64,000 nt of DNA from the NCBI GenBank assembly GCA_964350145.1, contig CAYGJL010000011.1, positions 12,827 to 76,826 of the forward strand, read 5' to 3'. Position 1 is the first letter of the stretch. Each line of letters opens with the position of its first letter. This DNA is from JACDCY01 sp964350145. Its GTDB lineage: Bacteria; Gemmatimonadota; Gemmatimonadetes; Gemmatimonadales; Gemmatimonadaceae. This document shows, in pieces, positions 18,201 through 26,157 of the stretch. A program made the position numbers and the translations under genes. The notes beneath the pieces were generated by a model. The model ran no database searches and was not told the origin of the DNA. It saw nothing but the letters and a program-made list of their open reading frames with translations.

Positions 18201-20313
18201 AGGGATCGGCGTGTTGTCGTCGCTGCTGCTCAAGAAGGCCACCTATCGCTCCATGGTCGGCGGTGACGGAGCCTGCATGGGCTGCGGCGAGAAGACAGCC
18301 GTCCATCTCATCGTCTCCGCGATCCATGCGTGGATGCAGCCGCACGTGGCGAAGCACGTCGCGCGCCTCACCGAGCTCATCGCCGCGCTGGACAAGCAGG
18401 CGCGTGATCTGGTGTCGTCGGCGGCTGATCTCGACGCAGCCGCATCGGCGAGCGGCTCGGTCGCGGTTCCGATCGACGCGCCCAGGGCCGAGCGGCTGCG
18501 CCTGCTCAACGCCGCGCTCCGCGATCTGCGCGACGTACGGTGGCGCTACACGCAGGGACCCAGTGGGAACGGCCGCGCGTCGCTCGGAATGACGAACAGC
18601 ACGGGATGCTCTTCCGTGTGGGGGAGCACGTATCCGTACAACCCGTACCCGTTCCCGTGGGTCAACCACCTCTTCCAGGATTCGCCGTCGATCGCCATTG
18701 GCCTGTTCGAGGCGCACATGCGCAAGATGGCGGACAACTTCACCGCGGTACGCCGCGCGGAGTTGCTAGCGTCGGGCGAGTACGACGCCGCGCGGGACGA
18801 GCCGTTGATCAGCGACCTCGAGTGGTCGCACTTCACCGACGATGAGTTTGCGCTCTGCCCGCCTATCGTCGCCATGGGCGGCGACGGCGCGATGCTCGAC
18901 ATCGGATTCCAGAACCTGTCCCGCCTGCTGGCTTCCGGTAAGCCGATTCGCGTGGTGGTGCTCGACACTCAGGTGTACTCGAACACGGGCGGCCAGGCGT
19001 GCACGTCAGGCTACACCGGTCAGGTCGCGGACATGTCAGCGTGGGGCAAGTCGCAGCACGGGAAGACCGAGACGCGCAAGGAGTTGGCGTTGCTCGCGAT
19101 CGCGCATCGCGGCGTGTACGTGCACCAGACTTCGCAGGCCGCGGCTTCGCACCTGATCTCGGGGGTGCTGCGCGGGCTGCAGAAGCGGCGCCCGGTGCTC
19201 ATCAACGTGTACACGCCATGTCCGGTGGAGCACGGGCTCGCCGACGACTGGGCGCAGCACGCGGCGCGGCTTGCGCTCGAGAGTCGCGCGTTCCCGTTCC
19301 TCACTTACGATCCCGACGGCGGCCCGAGCTTCGCCGACTGCCTGAGTCTCGACGGCAACCCGTCGCCCGATGGCCTGTGGCCAGCGTACGGGCTCAAGTA
19401 CCTGGACGACGCCGGCGCCGAGCAAACGATGGAGCTTCCGCTCACCATCGCCGACTGGGCGGCCACCGAGACGCGGTTCAAGCAGCACTTCTCCGAGCTG
19501 CCCGCCTCCGATTCGGGCGAGGAGATGCCGTTCCACGAATATCTCGCTGCCGATGCGGACGACCGCGCCGGACGCACTCCATTCATCTGGGCGCTGACGA
19601 AGGAACGGAAGCTCCGGCGACTGAAGGTCTCGAGCGAGATGGTGGGGCTCGCCGCGGAGCGGCTGCAGTTCTGGTCGCAGCTCCGGCAGCTCGCCGGCCT
19701 CGAGATCCCGGTGACCGTGCACGACACCGTCGTGGCCGAGATGGAGTCGGAGTTCGAGCAGCGCGCCGATGCTCTGCGGCTGGAATACGAGACCAAGGTC
19801 GCGGAGCTGCAAACCAGCCTTCCGGCAAAGATCGCGCGTCGCATGGCGGAAGGGCTGCTGCGGAGCGCGGGCAGCTCGACCGCGGTGGCGGATCTCCTGG
19901 CATCGCTGCCGGTTCCGTCAAAGACGGCGGGCAATGGCTCCGCACCCGTTGGTGCTGCGGCTACTGCGCCGTTCGCGACCGCCGCAGCAGTCGCAACGCC
20001 GGTACCCGCGCCTGCCGCGGCACCCGTCGTTGCAGCGGTCGCGGTCGCCGACGACGAGCCGCTCGTGCTCGAGGCGTACATCGATTCCGCCAGCTGCACG
20101 ACGTGCAACGAGTGCACGAACCTCAACAACAGGTTGTTCGCGTACAACGCCGACAAGCAGGCCTACATCAAGGACGTCACCGCCGGCACGTTCCAGCAAC
20201 TCGTCACCGGTGCCGAACGCTGCCCGGTGGCCATCATCCATCCCGGCACGCCGCTCAACCCGAAGGAGAAGGACCTCGCGAAGTGGGTGAAGCGCGCCGA
20301 GAAGTTCAACTGA
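15265..20313 (+). CDS. Giant NifJ/PFOR-like 2-oxoacid:ferredoxin oxidoreductase with C-terminal ferredoxin domain
   Basis: A 1,682-residue single-chain PFOR, about 500 longer than usual. Domain order: alpha domain with YPITP at 46-50; gamma domain around 520-700 (GGWGAITMGKTLAMTA); two ferredoxin-type clusters, Cys790/793/796/800 and Cys926/929/932/936; and a TPP domain with GDGACMGCG at 1000-1008 and GGDGAMLDIG at 1205-1214, ending near NTGGQ. An extra C-terminal region follows: an Ala/Val/Pro-rich linker (about 1555-1600), then a small domain with Cys1611, 1614, 1617 and 1653. Pyruvate is the expected substrate but this is inferred. I start at ATG 15265, which overlaps the rnfB stop as ATGA. 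Confidence 0.9.
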   Translation: MKLWLKSRSRTAPLATFPYPGELCALDGGSAVVEMEIAASEAAGAYPITPSTQMGEGWAVAVADGKRNVNGRRLLFFEPEGEHAAAAVTAGMSMAGLRATNFSSGQGIVYMHESLYPAVGKRLTYVLNVAARAITKHALNVHAGHDDYHAVDDTGFFQLFAKDVQECADLNLVAHRVAELSLNPGIIAQDGFLTSHVIESLRLPERELVKTFLGDPADLIESPTPAQRMVFGETRRRIPEAFDLDYPAMLGVVQNQDSYAQGVAAQRPFYFDHIADLTDHVFDEYALLTGRRYARASGYRADDADWVIVGQGSVVSNAEAVADHLRAARGLKVGVVNLTMFRPFPADLLVDLLAGKKGVVVMERTDQPLAVDPPLLREIRAAISKAVENGRAAAGSPRPYAGIAPLAAERVPDFFTACFGLGSRDLQPGHIIAAVENMLPGSARTRQFYLGIDFVRPRTRLPKLQIWQEQLLESYPHLADLAVESSGEVNLLPPGSTALRIHSVGGWGAITMGKTLAMTAFELLGLSIKANPKYGSEKKGQPTTFYAVLAHEPIRLNCELRHVDVVLSPDPNVFRHSDPLEGLADGGVFVVQSDLRPEWFWQTLPAKARHAIRERNIKLYVIDAFAIAREEASDADLRFRMQGTAFMGAFFATSPLLATEGSSEASLFEGIRKQLTKKFGSKGERVVEDNVRVIRRGFDEVRPVEIAAGDLLDEPGKVPRMPALLDSPDAELGPGNQGRFWEQVCGPCQMGQDGIADPFAAISTVPAVTGAVRDMSGVRLEVPEFIADKCSGCGQCWVQCPDSAIPGLVNSVEDVLTAAIDASVNGLRMDRVRPIVKHWAREAWKLIDRNPAAPVAEAWEQSYRAVTDKLGWDAVRKAAAEPEFLAVNARLAEFPLARTKPFYDALEGKAKGTGGLLSITVNPEACKGCNLCVEVCPDGALLTVKQDEPGLERLRRNWSLWNRLPDTDDRYVNVSNVDEGIGVLSSLLLKKATYRSMVGGDGACMGCGEKTAVHLIVSAIHAWMQPHVAKHVARLTELIAALDKQARDLVSSAADLDAAASASGSVAVPIDAPRAERLRLLNAALRDLRDVRWRYTQGPSGNGRASLGMTNSTGCSSVWGSTYPYNPYPFPWVNHLFQDSPSIAIGLFEAHMRKMADNFTAVRRAELLASGEYDAARDEPLISDLEWSHFTDDEFALCPPIVAMGGDGAMLDIGFQNLSRLLASGKPIRVVVLDTQVYSNTGGQACTSGYTGQVADMSAWGKSQHGKTETRKELALLAIAHRGVYVHQTSQAAASHLISGVLRGLQKRRPVLINVYTPCPVEHGLADDWAQHAARLALESRAFPFLTYDPDGGPSFADCLSLDGNPSPDGLWPAYGLKYLDDAGAEQTMELPLTIADWAATETRFKQHFSELPASDSGEEMPFHEYLAADADDRAGRTPFIWALTKERKLRRLKVSSEMVGLAAERLQFWSQLRQLAGLEIPVTVHDTVVAEMESEFEQRADALRLEYETKVAELQTSLPAKIARRMAEGLLRSAGSSTAVADLLASLPVPSKTAGNGSAPVGAAATAPFATAAAVATPVPAPAAAPVVAAVAVADDEPLVLEAYIDSASCTTCNECTNLNNRLFAYNADKQAYIKDVTAGTFQQLVTGAERCPVAIIHPGTPLNPKEKDLAKWVKRAEKFN

Positions 20314-20317
20314 GCCG

Positions 20318-21661
20318 ATGACCGGCTTTCGGGCCGCGCTCCGGACGGGATTCCGGCACGGCGTCCATCCTGCCGAGGAGAAGGGGCTCACGAGCCATCT
20401 CCCCATCCGGCGCATGCCCTATCCGGCGGAGCTGATCCTTCCTCTGCGGCAGCACGCGGGCAAGCCGGCGAAGCTGTGCGTCAAGGTTGGCGACCGAGTC
20501 GAGCGCGGCGACAAGGTCGCGGAAGCCGACGGCTACATGTCGGTCCCGATTCACGCCTCGGCGGCCGGCACGGTGGTCGGCGTGGAGCTGTGGCCGCACC
20601 CCGACGGATCGATGGCGGAGGCGGTGCGCGTAAAGGTGGACCGGTTCGCTCCGCAGATTCCACGTCCCCGGCTCGTGCCGCATTGGGAGGGACTCACGCC
20701 GGAGCAGGTCGTGTCTGCGGTGCAGCAGGCGGGAGTGGTAGGACTCGGAGGCGCGGCGTTTCCCACGCACGTGAAGCTGGCGCCGCCCAAGGAATTTCCG
20801 GTGCACACGCTGATCATCAACGGCGCCGAGTGCGAGCCGTATCTCACTTCCGATCACCGGACGATGGTCGAGTATCCGGAGCGGGTGCACTTCGGCGTGC
20901 GGGTGATGATGCATGCGATCGGCGTGCGGCGGTGCGTGATCGGGGTCGAGCGCAACAAACCGGACGCGATCGAAGCGCTCCGGCGAACCGTGCCGCCGGA
21001 CCTGGACGTGACGATTCTCCCGCTCACGGTCAAGTATCCGCAGGGCGCGGAGAAGATGCTCATCCACGCGGTCACCGGCGTCGAGGTGGCGTCGGGAAAG
21101 CTGCCCGTCACCGCGGGAGTCGTCGTGCAGAACGTCGGTTCGGTCGCGGCCATCGCGGAGGTGTTCGAGACGGGGCTGCCGCTGGTTGAGCGGATCGTCA
21201 CGATATCGGGCCACGGGCTGAGAAAGCCCGCGAACCTCATCGTTCCCGTGGGCACCAGGCTGCGGGACGTGCTCGCGTTCTGCGACGGCGTCACGCCCGA
21301 CGCGGCGGAAGTGATCGTCGGCGGGCCGATGATGGGGCTCGCGCAGGCCAATCTCGACGCGCCGGTAGTGAAGGGCACCTCGGGCGTAGTCGTGCTGGAG
21401 AAGTCCGAGACGCGCAGCGCGAAGGTGTACCCGTGCGTGCATTGCGGGAAGTGCGTGGACGCATGCCCGGTCTTTCTGAATCCGTCGCTGCTCGGCGATC
21501 TCGCGCGAGTGCAGCGGTACGAAGAGATGGCCGTACTTCACCTCGCCGACTGCATGCTCTGCGGCTCGTGCGCGTACGTCTGCCCGTCGAACATCCCTCT
21601 GGCGCAGCTCTTCCAGGCTAGCAAGGTCGCGCTGCGGCGCGCCACGGCGGCCGTCGCGTGA
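20318..21661 (+). CDS. rnfC: Rnf complex subunit RnfC
   Basis: Peripheral subunit that carries the NAD(H)/FMN site and two [4Fe-4S] clusters. GLGGAAFPTHVKL is the Rossmann-like nucleotide region shared with NuoF, and INGAECEPYLTSD is a family signature. Clusters are CVHCGKCVDACP from Cys373 and CMLCGSCAYVCP from Cys412. The N-terminal KGLTSHLPIRRMPYP is standard for RnfC. It has 447 residues. It starts five bases after the PFOR-like gene, and its TGA overlaps the rnfD GTG. Confidence 0.95.
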   Translation: MTGFRAALRTGFRHGVHPAEEKGLTSHLPIRRMPYPAELILPLRQHAGKPAKLCVKVGDRVERGDKVAEADGYMSVPIHASAAGTVVGVELWPHPDGSMAEAVRVKVDRFAPQIPRPRLVPHWEGLTPEQVVSAVQQAGVVGLGGAAFPTHVKLAPPKEFPVHTLIINGAECEPYLTSDHRTMVEYPERVHFGVRVMMHAIGVRRCVIGVERNKPDAIEALRRTVPPDLDVTILPLTVKYPQGAEKMLIHAVTGVEVASGKLPVTAGVVVQNVGSVAAIAEVFETGLPLVERIVTISGHGLRKPANLIVPVGTRLRDVLAFCDGVTPDAAEVIVGGPMMGLAQANLDAPVVKGTSGVVVLEKSETRSAKVYPCVHCGKCVDACPVFLNPSLLGDLARVQRYEEMAVLHLADCMLCGSCAYVCPSNIPLAQLFQASKVALRRATAAVA

Positions 21662-22653
21662 ACGCCGACAAGCTGGTCGTCACCGCCTCGCCGCACGTGC
21701 GGTCGGCCGATTCCACGCCGCGCATCATGTGGCACGTGGTGGCGAGCCTCGTCCCGGTAATCCTGGCCGCCGCGTGGTTCTTCGGGGTGAGCGCGCTGCT
21801 GCAGGTCGCTACCGCGGTGCTGGTCTCGCTGCTGACGGAGCGCGCCACGGGGAAGGGCGGAGCGATCGCCGACGGATCCGCCACCATCACCGGGATCCTT
21901 CTCGGGCTTTCGCTTCCCGCCGGATTCCCACTGTGGATGACGGCGCTCGGCGCCGCTTTCGCCATCGTGTTCGGCAAGCAGATTTGGGGCGGGCTCGGGC
22001 AGAACGCGTTCAACCCGGCGCTCGTCGGCCGCGCTTTCCTGCAGGGCGCTTTCCCGGTGGCAATAACCACCTGGCCCGCGGCCGGCGGCGGATTCTTCAC
22101 TCTCCGCGGCGATCTGTTCGCGCTCCCGTTCACCCGCCCGCAGCCATACGCGGAGACGTCGGCGACCCCTCTTGGGCTGCTCAAGTTCGAGGGTGAAGGG
22201 ACGCCGATCGGCAATCTCCTCATCGGCAACACCGGCGGTTCGCTCGGCGAGACCGCGGCGCTGGTAATTCTCGCGGGCGGCGTCTACCTCGCGTGGCGCG
22301 GCTACCTCAACTGGCGAATTCCAGTCAGCGTCTTCGCCACCGTCGCCGCCGTCAGCGCGGTCGTGCGGCTGTTCGATGCGAGCGCGCCGGATCCGTGGTT
22401 CATGGTCTTCTCCGGAGGGCTGATGCTCGGCGCCGTGTACATGGCGACCGACATCGTCACCGCGCCGATCACTAACGCCGGCAGATGGATCTTCGGCGCG
22501 GGCATCGGAATCCTCGTGGTGGTCATCCGGCTGTGGGGCGGGCTCGCCGAAGGAGTGATGTACGCCATTCTCTTCATGAACGCCCTCACGCCGTTCATCA
22601 ACAAGGCAACCCAGCCGCGGGTGTTCGGGACGCGGCTTCGCACCGCCACATGA
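21658..22653 (+). CDS. rnfD: Rnf complex membrane subunit RnfD
   Basis: Integral membrane subunit homologous to NqrB, carrying covalent FMN. About eight to ten hydrophobic helices are visible. FGKQIWGGLGQNAFNPALVGRA is the family core. SATPL contains Thr170, at the place where RnfD and NqrB are flavinylated through a phosphoester bond. The length is 331 residues and the start is GTG 21658, coupled to rnfC by GTGA. The stop overlaps the next gene as ATGA. An ApbE flavin transferase that could attach the FMN lies downstream at 26147. Confidence 0.94.
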   Translation: MNADKLVVTASPHVRSADSTPRIMWHVVASLVPVILAAAWFFGVSALLQVATAVLVSLLTERATGKGGAIADGSATITGILLGLSLPAGFPLWMTALGAAFAIVFGKQIWGGLGQNAFNPALVGRAFLQGAFPVAITTWPAAGGGFFTLRGDLFALPFTRPQPYAETSATPLGLLKFEGEGTPIGNLLIGNTGGSLGETAALVILAGGVYLAWRGYLNWRIPVSVFATVAAVSAVVRLFDASAPDPWFMVFSGGLMLGAVYMATDIVTAPITNAGRWIFGAGIGILVVVIRLWGGLAEGVMYAILFMNALTPFINKATQPRVFGTRLRTAT

Positions 22654-24077
22654 TCACGCCAACCAAATCCATGCCTTCATTGCGCATTGCACTGCTTCTC
22701 GCAGTCATCCTGCCACGTACGGCACTCGCCCACGACGGCACCACCGGGTTTACCGGCGCGTGCATCGGTCCGGTCCCGATCGAGTTCATCCTCTTCGGGA
22801 TCGTCCTCGCGGGCGTCGCCATGTTCCATCTGCACACGCTCCGCATCGCGTTCTTCGGCGCCATCGGCATCGCGCTGTACAAGATCATCGCGTCGCCGTT
22901 CGGGACCGGGGACGGGGTTGGCGGCTTCGGGCTGCATCTGGCGCACGAATGGGTCATCCTCATCAACCTTCTGCTGCTGCTCGTCGGCTTCGTGCTCCTC
23001 GCGAGGCATTTCGAGGCGAGCCAGATTCCCGCCGTCCTGCCGCGGTTCCTGCCCGACGGCTGGCTGGGCTGCTTCGCGCTGCTGGCGCTGGTCTTCGTCC
23101 TGTCGAGCTTCCTGGACAACATCGCGGCCGCTATGATCGGCGGCGCCATCGCTCACACCGTGTTCAAGGGCAAGGTCCACATCGCGTATCTGGCCGGTCT
23201 CGTCGCGGCGGCGAACGCGGGGGGCGCGGGCAGCGTGATCGGAGATACCACCACCACGATGATGTGGATCGCCGGCATCGCGCCTCTGGAAGTGGCGCAT
23301 GCCACCGCCGGCTCGATCGTCGCGCTGCTGATCTTCGGCGTGCCGGCGTCGCTGACGCAGCAGCGGTACTCACCCATTCAACAGCACGCGTCGCCCGATG
23401 CCCGGGTGGACTGGATGCGGGTCGGCGCGGTCGGTGCGATCCTGGCGGCCGCGGTCGGGACGAACGTCCTGATCAACACCCGCTTCAGTGAGCTGGCGGA
23501 CAGCTTTCCGTTCCTGGGCGCGGCCGTATGGGGCGCGCTGCTGCTGACGGCCGGACTGCGCAAGCCGGAATGGAAGCTGGTACCAAACGCGCTGAAGAGC
23601 TCGGTGTTTCTCCTCTCCCTCGTGTTGATCGCGTCGATGATGCCCGTGGAGCGCCTGCCGACCGCGTCCTGGCTTTCGGCGCTCGGGCTTGGATTCGCGT
23701 CCGCGGTGTTCGACAACATCCCGCTCACGGCGCTGGCGCTCAAGCAGGGCGGCTACGATTGGGGCGTCCTGGCATACGCGGTTGGATTCGGCGGCTCGAT
23801 GATCTGGTTCGGATCGTCGGCCGGCGTGGCGCTCTCGAGCATGTACCCCGATGCGCGCTACGCTGGGCGCTGGCTGCGGCAGGCGTGGTACGTACCGGTG
23901 GCGTACGTGGCGGGATTTTTCGTCGTCGTGCTCCTACTCGGCTTCAATCCGGGGAGTACGCCGAGGAACAGCCAGGCATCGGCTGTCAGGTCTCACACGC
24001 CGGAGACGGTCCTCATCGCACCGGCGAAGGCGGCCACGGTGTCGCTGACAGACACGATCGCCGGTTCGCGCCGGTGA
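22650..24077 (+). CDS. NhaD/citrate-transporter-like (IT superfamily) permease inside the rnf operon
   Basis: A 475-residue polytopic membrane protein with a likely cleavable or hydrophobic N-terminal segment (IALLLAVILPRTALA) and about eleven membrane helices. Motifs FVLSSFLDNIAAAMIGG and NAGGAGSVIGDTTTTMMW match the NhaD/ArsB ion-transporter superfamily, in which a buried Asp-Asn pair and the repeat FDNIPLTALAL form the transport site. Sodium/proton exchange is the best guess; an organic anion is possible. It overlaps rnfD by ATGA and sits 25 bases before rnfG, so it is embedded in the Rnf operon, where such genes are not normally found. Confidence 0.82.
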   Translation: MITPTKSMPSLRIALLLAVILPRTALAHDGTTGFTGACIGPVPIEFILFGIVLAGVAMFHLHTLRIAFFGAIGIALYKIIASPFGTGDGVGGFGLHLAHEWVILINLLLLLVGFVLLARHFEASQIPAVLPRFLPDGWLGCFALLALVFVLSSFLDNIAAAMIGGAIAHTVFKGKVHIAYLAGLVAAANAGGAGSVIGDTTTTMMWIAGIAPLEVAHATAGSIVALLIFGVPASLTQQRYSPIQQHASPDARVDWMRVGAVGAILAAAVGTNVLINTRFSELADSFPFLGAAVWGALLLTAGLRKPEWKLVPNALKSSVFLLSLVLIASMMPVERLPTASWLSALGLGFASAVFDNIPLTALALKQGGYDWGVLAYAVGFGGSMIWFGSSAGVALSSMYPDARYAGRWLRQAWYVPVAYVAGFFVVVLLLGFNPGSTPRNSQASAVRSHTPETVLIAPAKAATVSLTDTIAGSRR

Positions 24078-24102
24078 CGAGTCGCACGCCCGGACATTTC
24101 GC

Positions 24103-24768
24103 GTGAACGGCCATGGCGCGGCCGCAGTGCCGGCCGCCGCTCCTCCGGGTTCGTCGACTCCCGCGTGGCGGCTGCTCGGAACGCTGACGCTCGCCGGAGC
24201 TTTCGCCGGCGCGCTCATCGCGCTGGTGTATCAGATGACGCTGCCCTCGATCGAGCGCTACGCCGGGGCCAAGATTTCGGGCGCGGTGCGTGAGGTGCTG
24301 GGTGCTCCCGTCAGACTGGATACGCTGTATCTGGACGGAGACAAGCTCACCCGAACGTCTCCCGGCGCCGGGGCTCGTAACGTCTCGCGAGCGTTCGTCG
24401 GCTTTGACGAGAAGGGAGCCCGCACCGGCGTCGCGGTCGAAGCGGCCGAGCCCGGATTCGCCGACCTGGTGCGGCTGATGGTCGGTTTCAACCCTGATAC
24501 GCGCGCCGTCACGGGCTTCGTCGTGCTGGGCCAGAAGGAAACGCCGGGACTCGGCGACAAGATCAAGCGCGACTCCTTTTTTGTGAGTCAGTTCGACGGC
24601 AAGGTCGCGCCGCTCAAGGGTGCGAAGAGCGAGAGCGCCGACGCCAGCACGGTGCGGACGATCACCGGCGCGACGATCTCCTCGCGCGCGGTCATCCAGA
24701 TCATCAACAACGCCGTGGCGCTTTGGCAGCCGCGCGTCGCCGCGTTCGACGCGGGGGAAGGGACATGA
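24103..24768 (+). CDS. rnfG: Rnf complex subunit RnfG
   Basis: Membrane-anchored, periplasm-facing flavoprotein. One transmembrane segment (about residues 22-45) precedes a soluble FMN-binding domain. The flavinylation motif TITGATISS places the FMN-bearing threonine at Thr191. GQKETPGLGDKI is another conserved RnfG feature. It has 221 residues with GTG 24103 as start; a Gly/Pro/Ala-rich N-terminal extension precedes the anchor. Its TGA overlaps the rnfE ATG. Confidence 0.93.
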   Translation: MNGHGAAAVPAAAPPGSSTPAWRLLGTLTLAGAFAGALIALVYQMTLPSIERYAGAKISGAVREVLGAPVRLDTLYLDGDKLTRTSPGAGARNVSRAFVGFDEKGARTGVAVEAAEPGFADLVRLMVGFNPDTRAVTGFVVLGQKETPGLGDKIKRDSFFVSQFDGKVAPLKGAKSESADASTVRTITGATISSRAVIQIINNAVALWQPRVAAFDAGEGT

Positions 24769-25442
24769 CCGCCCCGACAACGACCGTCTCGACGGAGGCG
24801 TTCGTTCCCGGCGCACCGCCGCCCGCGCCGCTGTGGTCGGACATGGCACGCGGCATCGCGCGCGAGAACCCCGTGTTCGTGCAGATGCTCGGCCTGTGCC
24901 CTGCGATGGCCGTGAGCAACATGCTCACCAACGGTCTCGCCATGGGGATCGCCACGACATTCGTCCTCACGGCGTCGAGCTTCATGATCTCGATGCTGCG
25001 CAAGTACATCGCGACCGAAGTGCGGATAACCGCGTACATCCTCACCATCGCGACGTTCGTGACGGTGGCCGACCTCATTCTCGCGGCGACGTTTCCGGTG
25101 ATCTCCGAAGCTCTGGGGCCGTTCGTTCCGCTGATCGTGGTCAACTGCCTGATCCTGGGGCGGGCGGAAGCATTCGCCAGCAAGGTGCGGCCCGTCCGCG
25201 CTCTGGCCGACGCGCTCGGCATGGGCGCCGGCTTCACGCTCGCGCTCTCGACGCTGAGCGCCATCCGCGAGCTTCTCGGGAGCGGATCGCTCCTCGGCTT
25301 CAACGTGTTCGGCCCGGCGTTCGAGCCGTGGGTGGTGATGGTGATGCCGGCGGGCGGATTCCTGACCCTCGGTCTCGTGCTGCTGCTCATGGGATGGTAC
25401 GGCACCCTGAAGGCTGAGCGCGCGAGAGCGGCGGCCACGTGA
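24765..25442 (+). CDS. rnfE: Rnf complex membrane subunit RnfE
   Basis: Integral subunit homologous to NqrD. It has about six helices over 225 residues. NPVFVQMLGLCPAMAVSN contains the conserved membrane cysteine that, together with RnfA, binds the intramembrane iron-sulfur cluster in Rnf/Nqr structures; PLIVVNCLILGRAEAFASK is the second signature with a cysteine. The start ATG 24765 overlaps the rnfG stop. The N-terminal 30 residues (Thr/Pro/Ala-rich) are an extension relative to most RnfE. It is coupled to rnfA by GTGA. Confidence 0.94.
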   Translation: MTAPTTTVSTEAFVPGAPPPAPLWSDMARGIARENPVFVQMLGLCPAMAVSNMLTNGLAMGIATTFVLTASSFMISMLRKYIATEVRITAYILTIATFVTVADLILAATFPVISEALGPFVPLIVVNCLILGRAEAFASKVRPVRALADALGMGAGFTLALSTLSAIRELLGSGSLLGFNVFGPAFEPWVVMVMPAGGFLTLGLVLLLMGWYGTLKAERARAAAT

Positions 25443-26014
25443 GCAACCTCGCCTGGATTTTCCTCTCGACGGTCCTCATCAACAACTTCACGCTGGCGAT
25501 GTTCCTGGGGCTGTGTCCGTTCTTCGGAGTCACCTCCAAGGTGAGCAACGCCTGGCGGCTGGGCGCCGCGAATATGTTCGTGCTGCTGATCACCGCGGTG
25601 AGCGTCTGGTTCCTGAACGCGTTCGTCCTCACGCACACGCCGTATCTGCGCACGATCGCCTTCATCGTCGTCATCGCATCCTCGGTGCAGATCGTGGAGA
25701 TGATCATCAGGAAGTTCCTGCCCGTGCTCTTCCGCGAGCTCGGGATCTTTCTGCCGTTGATCACCACCAACTGCGCCATCCTGGGACTCGGCCTGTTCCA
25801 GACGAGCCGCGGCTACGGCCTGGCGGAAGGTCTCGTCTTCGCTCTCGGCGCCGGCTTCGGTCTCACGCTGGCGCTTACGCTGATGGCGTCCATCCGCGAG
25901 CGGATCGAAGTGGCCGACGTGCCCGCGATGGCGCGCGGGATGGGGCTGGTGCTCGTCGTCGCGTCGTGCCTGTCCATGGCCTTCATGGGCTTCGCCGGGA
26001 TGGGAAGCAGCTGA
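25439..26014 (+). CDS. rnfA: Rnf complex membrane subunit RnfA
   Basis: Integral subunit homologous to NqrE, 191 residues, six helices, inverted relative to RnfE. NNFTLAMFLGLCPFFGVTSK holds the conserved cysteine, and LPLITTNCAILGLGLFQ holds the second. GTG start overlapping rnfE. The TGA stop shares its A with the ATG of a 47-residue Cys-rich peptide, so the two should be translated together. Confidence 0.95.
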   Translation: MSNLAWIFLSTVLINNFTLAMFLGLCPFFGVTSKVSNAWRLGAANMFVLLITAVSVWFLNAFVLTHTPYLRTIAFIVVIASSVQIVEMIIRKFLPVLFRELGIFLPLITTNCAILGLGLFQTSRGYGLAEGLVFALGAGFGLTLALTLMASIRERIEVADVPAMARGMGLVLVVASCLSMAFMGFAGMGSS

Positions 26015-26157
26015 TGCGCGGCATTCTCGGAATCATCGCCTGCGCCGCTTTCTTCGCGCTGTACGGCATGCTGCGCCATCGCGGCTGCACCGGCCATTGC
26101 GCCGGTTGCGCGGGAGAGTGCGGGCGTCACACACAGGGAGATTACGATGGCGCTTGA
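26014..26157 (+). CDS. Small Cys-rich single-pass membrane peptide (47 aa)
   Basis: ATG 26014 shares a base with the rnfA stop (TGATG) and the frame runs to TGA 26155-26157, overlapping apbE by 11 bases. The peptide has one hydrophobic helix (GILGIIACAAFFALYGML), then a basic turn and a cysteine cluster, CTGHCAGCAGECGRH, ending in an acidic tail. The overall form resembles small FeoB-associated Cys-rich membrane proteins, but there is no feo gene here. The position between rnfA and the flavin transferase argues that it is real. A metal-delivery or cluster-assembly role for Rnf is speculative. Confidence 0.7.
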   Translation: MRGILGIIACAAFFALYGMLRHRGCTGHCAGCAGECGRHTQGDYDGA

